Shown here: positions 42,447-53,479 of the stretch, one piece after another
Layout of the letters: the number at the start of each line of letters is the position of its first letter
Numbering within the stretch: position 1 is the stretch's first letter
Assembly: GCA_032716605.1 (NCBI GenBank)
Contig: CM064492.1
Location: 46,903,403-46,967,402, forward strand
DNA length: 64,000 nucleotides
Reading direction: 5' to 3'
From: Paralithodes platypus
Lineage: Eukaryota > Arthropoda > Malacostraca > Decapoda > Lithodidae
Notes under the pieces: generated by a model
Seen by the model: the letters and a program-made list of their open reading frames with translations, nothing else
What the model was told of the DNA's origin: nothing
The model's database searches: none
Translations under genes and position numbers: made by a program

Positions 42447-42948
42447 GTCTGGAGATGATGGGTTATAGAGGGCTTGGTGAGGAATATGGGTATGTTAGAG
42501 GGCTTGGTGAGGAATATGGGTATGTTGATGGATGTCGTTAAGGATGATGAGGTTATCAGTTTGGTTTTGTAGTACCAGCCCTCTGTCTGTGTCGGGGTTG
42601 TCGACAAACCAGGCCGACGTCTTGGCGTTGAAGTCACCACCCAGGATGATGTGTGGGGTGTTTGTGATGTGTTGTAAGTGTGGTCTGTATTCATTTGGTA
42701 CTGTAGGGGATGTTTGGGGAGGGATGTATGTGTTTATGATGGTTATATTGGAGTTGTTGCCAGTGCGTATTTTAATTGATTGTATTTCTGTTGTGTTATC
42801 ATTTGGGGGGAGGAGGGATTTGGTTTGTACACTGGTTACTATGTATGATATTTCTTTGTGTACCAGGGTGATGAGTCCACCACCCCGCCGACAGCCCGGT
42901 CTTGTCTGATGGTGGTGAAATTATGAAATGTGGGTGTTAACTGAAGTT
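42447..42948 (-). pseudogene. LINE3 copy 2, part 2 (endonuclease)
   Basis: This is the reverse complement of about 46850-47322 of LINE3 copy 1 and encodes endonuclease segments such as the region with VDNPDTDRGLVLQN. It resumes exactly where 33718 stops. A 28-bp tandem duplication (AGAGGGCTTGGTGAGGAATATGGGTATG type, about 42475-42530) and a missing base or two break the frame. The copy starts 5'-truncated near 42948. Confidence 0.9.
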
Positions 42949-44224
42949 AATTTGTTTTGTGTTACCTTCATCTAAGTGTAGTCTACCAAGCTTTAACTTG
43001 GTGATAAGACAATACATGAATGTAAAAGATAAGAAGATACATAGGCCTACCAGTATTGAAAAGACCGAAATTATAAACGGGCATTATGCCTTGACTATTA
43101 TGTATAACGTTCCCATTAACTACATTATCTTTTAAAAGGGTAAAGTAAAGATCAACTCCATTGGATAACTTCGAATATCTTCGTTCCTAAAGGTGTGACG
43201 ACACTATGGTGGCTGTAGGAAGATATCCAGGTGGGCATAGATCAATATATAATATTATGTCTTATCCTAATCCTTGTATTTATATAGACCTACCGCACAT
43301 TATGCTCTACAAAGGCAACCTTCAGCTTGTCCTACATACAACTTAACAAAACCAAATACTGTATGCCCTGTTTATGTACCGGTACTCATTTGTGCTCTGT
43401 GTGTGTTCATTTGTTTACATAGAGGGATAGTTTCCTATCCATTTCAATGTATTAGCCAATTTCTAATAGTTACGGTCAAGTTACGAATATGTTGGGGTAA
43501 ACATATGCCGATTATACCTTTATAGTTATTTAAAATTGGCGCCATATACCATGGTGTCAAATCAGGGTAATTTTGTGCTAAGACTTGAATGAATATGAAA
43601 TGGAATACAAGAAAATTAACATGGAATAGCATTGTTTTGGCCATTTTGTCACATTCAAACTAACAAAAAAAAACGTAAATATAACAGTATATTTAGTATT
43701 AATGATTAACTCAGTGGGAATAGGTCTCTCGTTTGAAACCCTGCGGCGGTAAACAAGGTGGCTTGAGTTTGGTCATCTCAAAACTATCTTAAAAGTTTGG
43801 AGTCTCATATATTCTGTGATACGATAAGTGGTTCAACAATTCAACGATAAATGGAATTAGTAATGCCTATAGGCTTCATTCGTGTATTCCAACGTAAATG
43901 TCATATGCAATATAGACATTAATAGCTTGAACACTGGAGTCCCCTTCATGAAAATCTTGTGTGGTTTTGCGATGTAATGATAAACAATATTTATCATTTC
44001 ACACGTTATCATTTGATTCCAACATTTTGAGACGTACGCCATATTGTATTAAGCTTTCGTTTACACCACATGTGTATAACTGTATAGCATTTTCGTGTGA
44101 TAGGCTATAAGGACTTATTATATAATTACAGTGTTGAAAAAACCAGGCTGAGATCTCTAGATAATGGTGTTTAATCAGGCACTAGGCCTAATGATATTCG
44201 TGTATAGCCTGCCTGTTTAGTACC
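42949..44224. other. Unique-looking AT-rich DNA, no gene seen
   Basis: This is 1.3 kb without a convincing coding frame, repeat boundary or RNA gene. Small open frames have no recognisable motifs. It may be host intergenic or intronic DNA. Confidence 0.45.
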
Positions 44225-44595
44225 AAACCTACATACTCCGATAGTCATGAAATTCAGTGATAGGAGAGGCTGGGAATGCGAAATCCCCCGGATGAATAAC
44301 AGGGGTGCTATGGGCTCTCTGCGAGAGGGCTGGTTATCACACAGAGGCCCACGTCTCTTCAACAAACTCCCACGGCGAGTAAGAGACATGAGGGACATCT
44401 CGTTTGACAACTTCAAGAGAGCCCTAGATGTCAAACTGCAAAATGTGCCAGACGAGCCCATCCTCGCAAGGGAGCGAGCTGTCGCTTCAAACAGTCTACT
44501 GCACCAAATCACCACCCATAACGAGGGGCGTCGCGCTCCTTGGTGCCGCTAGAAGAGCGGCGAACACATCATAAGGTATCAAAAGGTAAGGTAAT
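44225..44595 (+). pseudogene. LINE C-terminal fragment (Jockey/CR1-type RT tail)
   Basis: A 101-codon frame at 44247-44552 reads RRGWECEIPRMNNRGAMGSL, REGWLSHRGPRLFNKLPRRV, RDMRDISFDNFKRALD and RRAPWCR. It resembles the tail of arthropod non-LTR RT proteins after the palm domain, where RGPRLFN.LP is characteristic. No RT motif precedes it, so this is a 5'-truncated insertion of about 370 bp, ending shortly after GGTATCAAAAGGTAAGGTAA. The family is different from the other LINEs here. Confidence 0.65.
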
Positions 44596-45470
44596 GCGGA
44601 AACAAATGTATTTTAGTTACTTTGTGCCATTGTGTAGGTGGAAAGTGGAAGAAATTAAGCCTAGTGGCTAGCCAGGTAAGTGTTATTTAGGCCTAGCCTT
44701 GGAGTTTAGATTAGCCTACAGATATGACGATGCCTAGCCTACTTGTGGGAATAGGCCTAGGCTAGCTTAGCCTATATAATATATTTGTTATCGTAAATTT
44801 TGTTTCGTAACCTACCGGTACCTTTGGATTTTAGTCTAGGCCTATTTAACCTAACATTCCTGGGGTTTTTTCTTTTAAAGACTAGGCTAACCTAGGTCCT
44901 AGCCTAAGCCTACTCTTAAGTTTTGGAATAGGCTTAGGCTAGTGAAGTTAGTGCTGCCTAGACCTATTGATTATAATGTCTAGGCCTAGCCTATGAGGAT
45001 TATTTTTATTTTCCTAACCTAGTCTTGTATTTTGGATAACTAGCCTAACCTAGGCAGCTAGGCCGGTAAATTTCTATAATTGCACCTAGCCTATACGAGC
45101 TAAAAAAATTAGGCCTATTATTGTAATTTGTATTTAACAGGGTTACAGGAAGGTAGGCCTACAACGAGGTAAGTGATGTGGTATAGCCTAGACTGTATAG
45201 CCTAGGTGGCAAAATGCGGAAATGGATTATAGCCTATGGGCTGCATTGTTGCAGGGCAATCCGTCCCCTCTGACAAAAGTGTATCAATCTAGATGTGAAC
45301 CGGATTTTACAATGTTTTAGAGACATTACCGGCTTAGCCTAACCTAACAACCTTACCTAACCTATCCTAGTATTACCATAGTAGTAGGCCTAGTAGGCTA
45401 TATATATATTTTTTTTATATAGGCCTAGGCTTAAGCTAGGCATTGTGAATGCCCCCTCAACATATTATTG
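44596..45470. repeat. TAGGCCTA/CTAGCCTA low-complexity region
   Basis: Words such as TAGGCCTA, TAGCCTAGGC and CTAACCTA recur every 10-40 bases on both strands, with no fixed period. TAGGCCTA and CCTAGG are self-complementary, so the region is rich in short palindromes. The same words invade 52600-52900 and 61300-61420. No gene is seen. Confidence 0.7.
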
Positions 45471-45699
45471 TATCGAAAGGCAGTCAAAATAGACGGGAAC
45501 ATGATGGCAAGCGTCCACTACCGCTCCGCATAGTGTAAACAAGGGTGGCGGTACGCCCGCACAGCCGCACCCAATATTTAAATTGTTATGTAGGCTAGCC
45601 AATAATCTATATATTTTCTTCACAGTCCGGAATAAGAACTCCTGGCTTCACAAGTTCACAGTGTTGAACGGTTGAATCGCTAGGCTTAAAGCGGCCCTA
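45471..45699. other. Short spacer before tandem repeat
   Basis: This is 230 bp with higher GC (CAAGCGTCCACTACCGCTCC) and no frame or repeat that I recognise. Confidence 0.4.
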
Positions 45700-45730
45700 T
45701 ATCCGGAGGTAAAAGTTGGTATAGCCTATA

Positions 45731-45796
<66 letters not shown>

Positions 45797-45927
45797 TAGG
45801 CCTAGGCTAATTTAAAAATAAATAAAAATAAATTAGCACAATAATTTTGGTCTCCATATTTTCCATCTTGATTGCTTTTAGATTGCAGGAAATGCTGTTT
45901 TAGACACCTAAATTCTCAACAAAATTG
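45700..45927 (+). repeat. Tandem repeat unit 1, left part, with (TA)n
   Basis: It contains a TA microsatellite (about 45731-45793), then ATTTTGGTCTCCATATTTTC, TTGATTGCTTTTAGATTGCA and GACACCTAAATTCTCAA. The same order recurs at 50028-50105 and 50237-50320. LINE3 copy 1 is inserted after CAAAATTG (45920-45927). Confidence 0.8.
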
Positions 45928-46041
45928 TCCTGATGTGGCGGCGTCTACGCCGTGGGGCCACCTCCCGAGGCTGCCAACCGCGGATGGCTGCCGACCCTCC
46001 ACAGCCGAAGACAAAATCAACGACTAGTGGAGGAAAACCGG

Positions 46042-49000
46042 ATGCCGGCCGCAGGGAGCAGTTTCGGGAGCCAAACCGTCACAACCATCCCCTGCCCCCT
46101 CCCTGGGGGCACGGGTCCTTGGAGCGGCTTCGGTCACGCCGGGAATTTCCACACCTCTCACACCACACACACACATCACACAGTTTTTCCTACACCGAGA
46201 AATGACTCTCCGGCTGTCATTTCTCGAAGACTTCTTCTAGCCGGAGACATTGAGAGCAACCCAGGACCCACGTTCACATACATATGTCCAACTTGCTCAA
46301 AACCCATCACTTCGAGTCGCCATACTAAGGGTTCAGTTCTCTGCAATTCATGCGGGAACTGGACCCACTTCACCTGCACAACACTTGCCTCCAAGAAACA
46401 CTACACAAACACCTGGACCTGTTCCTCATGCCCCTCCCTCTCCCAGTCAAATCCCTCACCTAAAACCCGTCCACCTCTCCTCCCCAACCCACCTAACCTT
46501 CCCATATCATCCACTCCCCCCCCCAAAACCCGTCCACCTCTCCTCCCTAACCCACCTAACCTTCCCATACCATCCACATCCTCAACTCAACACACCACAC
46601 CCCATCCTAATCCATTCCAACCCCCATCTCCTGCTCCCCAATCCTCACCCATCCCAACCCCTCCCTCACCCCCACCCCCACCCCATCCTCGTGCAGCAGC
46701 ACCCAACATACATCGTGCACATAACATTAACATTCTTCAACTGAACATAGATGGCATCAACACAAAGAAACACGAACTCTCACACTTCATCAAACAACAC
46801 AACATACACATTGCCATCTTACAAGAAACAAAACTCCGCACAACACAAAAAACACCCACATTTCATAATTTCACCACCATCAGACAAGACCGGGCTGTCG
46901 GCGGGGGCGGTGGACTCATCACCCTGGTACACAAAGAAATATCATACATAGTAACCAGTGTACAAACCAAATCACTCCTCCCCACAAATGATAACACAAC
47001 AGAAATAGTCAATTAAAATACGCACTGGCAACAACTCCAACATAACCATCATAAACACATACATCCCTCCCCAAACATCCCCTACAGTACCAAATGAATA
47101 CAGACCACACTTACAACACATCACAAACACCCCACACCCCACACATCATCCTGGGTGGTGACTTCAACGCCAAGACGTCGGCCTGGTTTGTCGACAACCC
47201 CGACACAGACAGAGGGCTGGTACTACAAAACCAAACAGATAACCTCATCATCCTTAACGACATCCATCAACATACCCATATTCCTCACCAAGCCCTCTAT
47301 AACCCATCATCTCCAGACATCACCTTTTGCTCCCCAGAACTCGCCCTCACAACATCCTGGAGGGTGGTCAGAACCTTAGGCTCTGACCACCTCCCGATCA
47401 TTATCACCACCAAAACCAGACTCACCCCAGCTAGCCACAAACACACATACACCAATTATAAAAGAGCTAACTGGGAAGCATTCACAAATGAGACAGAACA
47501 ACACTTCACAACTCTAAACAGTACACCCATCACTAACATCAACAATGCTGTACACATACTCAATAAAACTATCCAAAAAGCTGACAAGAAACACATTCCA
47601 AGAGGTAACAGAAAAAGACACAACCCCAACTTCACACCAGAAATTCAAAACCTCATCAGACAACGCGACATACTGAAACACTCCCCAGCACCCCACACAC
47701 AAGACATCACACAACAAATTCAAGCATTCAACACCCAAACTAACAACAAAATACAAGAACAACAAAAACTAAATTGGAATAACTTCCTACAAACACTTGA
47801 TCACAAAACAAACCCCAAAAAAACTATACAAAACACTAAACAGCATCACACTTTCCAACAGCAACACAACACAATCACATGCTGCAATCACAACAACAGA
47901 CTCTACTCCTTCATGTAAACAACAAGCAAACACTCTCATCAATCACTTTTCACATGTCAGCCACCTAAAACCTCACAAAGACGACCGACGTGTCATCCGA
48001 CGTAAGAGACAATTCCCCACAGACCCTGACTATACACCCTTCACCAATCACCAGACAAAGCATATCATCAACAATCTCAAGCACTCACCCGCCTGTGGCC
48101 TAGACAACATAAGCAACATACACCTCAGACACCTGGGACCACAAGGCATACAAGCACTCACTAACATATCAAACTACAGCTATTCACACAACACAATACC
48201 AGACATTTGGAAGCATGGTATCATCATCACATTCCCCAAACCCAACAAAGACCCCACGCTACCCTCCTCGCACCGCCCCATCACACTCCTTTGCTCCCCC
48301 TCCAAAGTCATGGAACGCCTAGTATTACAACTAATTACACCTGACCTACCCCTAGCTCCAACACAATATGGCTTTAGGCCACTGCACTCCACAAACACTC
48401 TTCTCACAGACCTTACACAAAGAGCTTTCGACGGCATCAATTCAGCTAGACCACCACACAGATCACTATTAGCCACACTCGACATTAGTAAAGCCTTCGA
48501 TGCCATCCCCCGCCACAACCTAACAAACAAAATCTACAACACAAACATGCACAACAACACAAAACGGTGGCTGGCCAACTTCCTAGCAGGCAGATGTGCA
48601 CACGTATCTTTTGCCGGTCAGTCATCTAAAATCAGAAACTTTCCAAACGGAGTCCCACAAGGATCCGTCCTATCGCCCGCACTCTTCAATCTGTACATGC
48701 ACGATATAACTACACCCAATACGCCCCAAATAAACTTAGCCTCCTATGCAGATGACATAACACTCACATGCACACACCATGACCCAAAAAGAGCAACAGA
48801 TCTCCTTCAACCCTATTTCAACACACTACATGGCTGGTGCACTACAAACAGACTTAATCTAGCCCCAGCCAAATCCACCGCAACCCTGCTCACAAGTTGG
48901 ACAGGAGAACACGAATACATCCCTCAACTCACCATAAACAACACACACACACACCCAAAATCCTAGGAGTAACATATGATACTCATATGACATTCAAACA

Positions 49001-49845
49001 GCACACCACAAACATTAAAAAGAAACTGACACCCAGACTTAACGCCCTCAGGTCACTTGCTCACACAAAATTTGGACACAACAAAGAAACTACCACCACA
49101 GTATATAAACAATACATAAGATCAGTGATGGAATACGCAAGCCCAGCCTGGGCTTCTAACCTAGCTGAAACACATCATAAGACCTTACAGACTATTCAAA
49201 ACAAAGCCCTGAAGATCATTACAGGCTGCACAGCTACTGCACCCACAGATCACCTACATCAAGAAACCAAAATCCTCAAAGTCAAAGACCATCTGGACAT
49301 GAGAGGCACTCAATTCCTGGCAGCAGCCTCCACGAACCAAGACCACCCACTAAACTACATGGCAACACACCCACAGACACCAAGAAATATCAAAACAACA
49401 CCCAGCACACGGTATCACACACAATTATTGTCCTCTCTCCTCCCTGCCCACCCCGAACCAACTTCCAGAAGCACATCCATACTCATATCTCTCACCGATC
49501 CATCCACTCACTCACAGACAACACGCAGCTGCATGCACGACCTCCCGAAATCCATCCTTCCGAATCCTCCCTTCCTCGCGAGGACAGAGTCCACCTGGCC
49601 AGGCTGAGATGCGGACACCATCCAGCTCTCCTGAGCTATCAGAAGAGACTGGATGACTCTGTTGTCGACACCTGCCCGGGATGTAACACAGCACCCCATA
49701 CCATTAAACACATCATAGAAGACTGCATTTCACACAACCACTTACGCCAACAACACAATCTACACTCAATGAGAGCTCTGTGGGAAAGCCCGATCGTGGC
49801 CATGGCCTTTCTCAGGGACTCGGGGCTGTTCGGCCAGGCAGCTTA
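46042..49845 (+). pseudogene. LINE3 polyprotein: 2A, PHD finger, endonuclease, RT
   Basis: The first in-frame ATG is 46042 (MPAAGSSF); an ATG at 45933 is in another frame. A 2A-like motif GDIESNPGP follows at 46243-46269. A C4HC3 PHD-type finger comes next (CPTCSKP, CNSCGNWTHFTC, CSSC; about 46286-46425), then a Pro-rich linker with a duplicated KTRPPLLPNPPNLPI. The endonuclease shows ILQLNIDGINTKKHEL, LQETKLR, ILGGDFNAKTSAW and LGSDHLPIII. The RT has SPACGLDNISNIHLRHL, HRPITLLCSPSKVMERL, LDISKAFDAIPRHNL, GVPQGSVLSPALFNLYM and the catalytic YADD near 48745. A final Cys/His tail (CPGCNTAPHTIKHIIEDC) ends near 49845. Frame breaks lie near 47012, 47800, 48935 and 49585. No RNase H is seen. PHD-bearing first domains are known in CR1/L2-type LINEs. 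Confidence 0.9.
46222..46269 (+). promoter_or_regulatory. 2A-like ribosome-skipping motif in LINE3
   Basis: The codons read RRLLLAGDIESNPGP. The consensus for 2A peptides is D-(V/I)-E-x-N-P-G/P preceded by a Leu-rich stretch and Gly, all present here. Skipping would occur between Gly (46264-46266) and Pro (46267-46269), separating a short N-terminal peptide from the PHD-endonuclease-RT part. 2A-like motifs are known in some CR1/L2/Ingi-type LINEs of invertebrates; activity here is inferred. Confidence 0.8.
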
Positions 49846-49862
49846 GGGAACAACAACAACAA

Positions 49863-49934
49863 CAAAATTGCCAGGGGAGTATGCCCCTGGACTCCCTTAG
49901 AGCTTGCGCTTTCGGCGCTCCCCGCTCCGTCGCG

Positions 49935-49969
<35 letters not shown>

Positions 49970-50385
49970 CTGTACATACAGTATAGCCTAGGCCTAATTA
50001 AAAAAAAAAAAAAAAAAGTAAATTGACACAATTTTGGTCTCCATATTTTCCATCTTGATTGCTTTTAGATTGCAGGAAATGCTGTTTTAGACGCCTAAAT
50101 TCTCAAAAAATGTCCGGGGGGGCATGCCCCCTGACCCTTTTAAAGCTCGCCGCTCCATATATATATAGGCCTATATACTGTATATACAGTATGGGCCTAA
50201 TTAAAAAAAAAATAAAAATAAAAAATAATAATAATTTGACACAATTTTGGTCTCCATATTTTCCATCTTGATTGCTTTTAGATTGCAGGGAATGCTGTTT
50301 TAGACACCTAAATTCTCAAAATTTTCACGGGGGCGCATGCCCCCGGACCCCCCTGGAGCTCGCCGCTCCATCGCGCTATAATGAT
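49863..50385 (+). repeat. Tandem repeat, remainder of unit 1 and units 2-3
   Basis: After the LINE3 target duplication, unit 1 resumes (AGGGGAGTATGCCCCTGG, then CTCCCCGCTCCGTCGCGCTA and a TA run at 49937-49962). Units 2 and 3 follow at about 49990-50190 and 50190-50385, each with ATTTTGGTCTCCATATTTTC, TTGATTGCTTTTAGATTGCA, a GGGGGCATGCCCCC hairpin and GCTCGCCGCTCCAT. Unit length is about 200-250 bp. No coding sequence. Confidence 0.8.
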
Positions 50386-50401
50386 AACAAAATAATAAAC
50401 C

Positions 50402-50735
50402 ATATGATAACACAATTCACATTTTGTGGATTGACACCCTGACCCTGTCCCGCTGGAGTAGTACAATTTGCCCAGTTGATCCTTGGCAAATTGAAATCTC
50501 CAATCAAAATTTTATATTTGTTCTCTCTATTATCTATTTCCTCCACTGCTTTCAATAGGTTATCATCCTCTCCCCTACTATTATTTGGGCTTCTATATAT
50601 AGAGGCAATTAGAATTGATCCTCTTGCACATTTTACTTCAATACACAAATACTCACAATAGCCTACTGCTGTCTCATATCCACCTCATTAACCTTGAGCT
50701 CTTTTCTTACATAAATAACCAGTCCTAGAGACCTA
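50402..50735 (-). pseudogene. CR1-type endonuclease fragment
   Basis: On the minus strand, about 50735 to 50402 reads LVIYVRKELKVNEVD, CARGSILIASIYRSPNNS, KAVEEIDNRENKYKILIGDF and NLPRINWANC. These match the second half of CR1-type AP endonucleases (YRSPN; GDFN.P.I.W). Both ends are truncated, and no RT follows. Confidence 0.75.
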
Positions 50736-50785
50736 GTATATTAACCTAACCTAACCAAACAACCCAACCTAACCTAACCTAGACC

Positions 50786-51027
50786 CAGTACGTGGGATAG
50801 TAAACTAGCCCTTGCATGCCAGCAACAGCGGATTCATAGTACTCAGTACGTGGAATACTAAACTAACCCTTGCATGCCAGCAACAGCGAATTCATAGTAC
50901 TCAGTACGTGGAATACTAAACTAGCCCTTGCATGCCAGCAACAGCGGATTCATAGTACCCAGTACGTGGAAAACTAAACTAGCCCTTGCATGCCAGCTAC
51001 AGAGGATTGATAGTACTCAGTACGTGG
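50786..51027 (+). repeat. 58-bp tandem repeat, four copies plus a partial
   Basis: Copies begin with CAGTACGTGG at 50786, 50844, 50902, 50960 and 51018. Each contains TACTAAACTAGCCCTTGCAT and GCCAGCAACAGCGGATTCAT with a few substitutions. No coding frame is maintained through all copies. Confidence 0.92.
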
Positions 51028-51107
51028 TAGGCCTATGTATTACCCATTAATTTCCGGAAGTTTAAACCTATGCGAAAAAGCTTACCTCTTACACGTCACA
51101 TCAGTAG

Positions 51108-51290
51108 GCAAGCAGGTGAAAATGGCGTGTGTACGAATCAGTGCCGTCTAGGCTATAGGAAAGTATTGACAACCATGTTACGAAAAATTTCCATTTTAGT
51201 ACCATAGCCTATATTTTTATTAGGTTTGGCCGAGGCTTAAAACACATTTTGGACAAACTGGATTTTAGGTCACGTATGGGATATAATGTT
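51108..51290 (+). repeat. Left arm of a dispersed inverted repeat
   Basis: CAGGTGAAAATGGCGTGTGT and the following bases (GTACGAATC, TATTGACAACCATGTTACGA, TTTTATTAGGTTTGGCCGAGG) recur inverted at about 52910-53098. The inner part (TATTGACAACC.TGTTACGAAAA) is shared with the repeat complex at 59300-60830. Confidence 0.75.
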
Positions 51291-51545
51291 TTAAATGTAT
51301 ACCGTACTAGCCTATAGCTTTGTCATAGAGTATTTGTCACCACAATATATGTCTTTAGGCTACCGCTGCATATTAAATTATTTTTCCTTAGACTTTGTGG
51401 GTTAAATAAGGGTGGAAGGAAAAAAGGTGGCCATCTTGGATCAGCTGAGAACTAATATTTTTCACTTTTTTACCGTATTTTTAGTATTTTGTCATATTCT
51501 ATATCAATGCTAACCCTGCGGGGGTCTGGGGGCGGCAGCCCCCAG
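51291..51545. other. Non-coding spacer
   Basis: AT-rich sequence with no gene seen. It ends in GGGGGCGGCAGCCCCC, a hairpin also seen across 58840-61030. Confidence 0.4.
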
Positions 51546-51770
51546 GTTGTTGTTGTTGTTCCCCAAGCTGCCTGGCCGAACAGCCCCAAGGCCCCGAGCA
51601 ATTCCAAGGCCATAACTGAGCGCCCCCACAGAACCCTCCCTGCCGACCACAATAAGGCCTGGGTGACCGAAGCCACTCCATGGCGGGGAGCTGAGGAGGG
51701 TGCGGAAACGCCCGGGAAACCAAAGCCCCACCCAGGGCCCTGTGCCCCTCAGCAATTATGAAGAGAAAGT
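51546..51770 (-). pseudogene. LINE3-type 3' end, 5'-truncated
   Basis: The minus strand ends GGGGCTGTTCGGCCAGGCAG and CTTGGGGAACAACAACAACA, matching the LINE3 copy 1 3' end (49820-49862). Upstream (51590-51770) the sequence diverges, indicating a related subfamily. No RT motif is present. Confidence 0.75.
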
Positions 51771-52151
51771 TGAGGGGCAAGGGAAAAATGTGATGTTTTG
51801 GCTTCCAATCTTGGTAGATTGGGAGGTCAATCCACGGAAGAGACGCCGTCACTTGAGATCTAGAAAATTATATAAGTTAAAGGAACAGTCAGAGTAAGCT
51901 ATGGGTATGGCAGAGATTGCTCAGCTCTCACTCTGATAGACCAGCCCATCACCACATGACTAGAACCCAATCCTCTCAGCATCAGCTAGGAAAGGCCCTA
52001 GAAAGCCGCCTTTGGCGGGGCCCCACGTTAGGTTAGGTTGTTAGGTTAGGGTAGGCTAATGACAAAATATGGTTTTAGGGGGCATGTTTTAATATTGCAA
52101 AATAATGAGTTAGGCCTAGGCCTAATATGAATTTGCAGAAAGAAAAACACC
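51771..52151. other. Non-coding spacer with short TTAGG runs
   Basis: No gene recognised. TTAGGTTAGG runs occur at about 52026-52050. Confidence 0.45.
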
Positions 52152-52581
52152 TTAACCCTTTCGCTGCGGGTGACGTTCTGGAATGTTTTGGCAAGTTACA
52201 GCAATTTCCAGGCTTTAAAAGCCTGTAAAAAACGTAAAAATCGAGTGACAGTAGGCGGGAGCGTGAGGGGCCCACCTCCGACCCTCAGAGCACCCAGCAG
52301 CTCACTGAGCTAGGCTGTGTCTCGCACGTGTCTCTCTCTCTCTCTCTCATAAGTGTAGCCAAGCGAGCGAGTGTTACATAATAGCGGGGTTCCCGCGTTT
52401 CACTGGGATCACTGCGGGTGAACCAGACCACGTATACGGTCCGTTCTGGTGTAATTTTGAAGCTATTTTCGCCTAATTTTTGGCAGAATACACTTCATTT
52501 AATGCAGATGCTTGATTTATCATTCAGGAGTGCCTGAATATGCCCTAAATAGCCCAAACAAGGCCGCAGCTAAAGGGTTAA
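52152..52581. mobile_element. piggyBac-type MITE with TTAA target
   Basis: TTAA at 52152-52155 and 52578-52581 flanks 422 bp with ends CCCTTTCGCTGCGG and, inverted, CCCTTTAGCTGCGG (13 of 14 identical). The interior repeats CTGCGGGTGA twice and contains a (TC)n stretch. It has no coding capacity. TTAA duplication with CCC(T) ends is the piggyBac signature. Confidence 0.9.
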
Positions 52582-53412
52582 AACACACTAATCATTGAAG
52601 GAACTGATGAGAAAAAGGATTAGCCTATACAGTAATACAAAAAACACGTAGGCTACATGACCTAAAATCCAATGTGACCCACATTTTCATATGATGTTTA
52701 GGCTAGAGCATAGCCTAGGCCTATATAATCCATAATTGTTTTCAAATAGCCTAGCCTATTGAAAAATAATTGGTGACCAACTTATTTAATTAGGCTAGGC
52801 CTAGGCTAGTCTACTGGCTATCCTAGTGTTTACTAGCCTAGGCTAATAGGCTATAGCCTACCCCTTTGAAAGGACATTAGCCAGTATAACTAAATAAGTT
52901 GGTCACCAATTATTTTGCAATATTTGAAAACAAATATGGATTTTATATGCTCTAAACATAATATGAAAATATTTTTTAAGCCTCGGCAAAACCTAATAAA
53001 AATATATGGTACTAAAATGGAATTTTGTCGTAACATGGTTGTCAATACCTTCCTATAGACGGCACCGATTCGTACACACGCCATTTTCACCTGTCTCCCG
53101 AGGTCTGTCCACCAGCTTTTTAGTCAACACTAACTCCACCTGCCCATAGGTTGGGTTAGGTTAGGTTAATTAGGTTAGATTGTGCATCCGCTTGATCAGG
53201 AATTCACTCGAAGTGACTCGCATTCGTATTTACAGATACGGCCGAATACCGGTAGGCTACTAAATGGGCGCTGGCCCAACCGCCATGTTGTATCCCACGT
53301 AGGCCTACTAGGTACTACGGACACATTGTAGGCGTTAGGTGTGGATTAGGCTTGTATCCAATGTACTAGGTCTATGTTACTGGATATTTATGATTTAAAT
53401 AAGTGCTACGTT
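52582..53412. repeat. TAGGCCTA-rich DNA and right arm of the inverted repeat
   Basis: 52620-52900 is filled with TAGCCTAGGC-type words. 52910-53098 is the inverted counterpart of 51108-51290 (GGTTGTCAATACCTTCCTAT, ACACACGCCATTTTCACCTG). A TTAGG-like run lies at 53150-53178. No gene is seen up to 53412. Confidence 0.65.
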
Positions 53413-53476
53413 TTCGATAAATCTGGTTATATGGCTTTGCAATTAGTGAAATCATGAGCCGATTTCCGACATGTAG
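53413..53476 (+). repeat. Palindromic tandem repeat, left remainder
   Basis: TATGGCTTTGCAATTAGTGA and ATCATGAGCCGA resemble the unit at 55167-55600 (TATGGCTTTGCAATTTCGGG, AACCTGAGCCAA). The Harbinger-like MITE at 53480 appears to have landed in this tandem array. Confidence 0.55.
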
Positions 53477-53479
53477 TTA

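Larger units (their letters stand above)
45928..49862 (+). mobile_element. LINE3 copy 1, full-length CR1/Jockey-type LINE
   Basis: The LINE runs from TCCTGATGTGGCGGCG to an (AAC)n tail, with CAAAATTG at both borders (45920-45927 and 49863-49870), a target duplication of at least 8 bp. A single coding unit holds a leader peptide, 2A-like motif, PHD finger, Pro-rich linker, endonuclease and RT. A second copy (32497-33718 plus 42447-42948) and a third 3' end (51546-51770) belong to the same or a close family. Confidence 0.9.

Noticed and set aside
46176..46394. PHD-finger host gene
   Set aside because: The PHD finger is in frame with the LINE3 endonuclease and within its target duplications, so it belongs to the LINE.
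50742..50781. Telomeric array (CCTAA)n
   Set aside because: Only a few units, interrupted, and repeated beside the same dispersed repeat; not a chromosome end.
50785..51027. CRISPR array
   Set aside because: The 58-bp copies are contiguous without unique spacers, and the context is eukaryotic.
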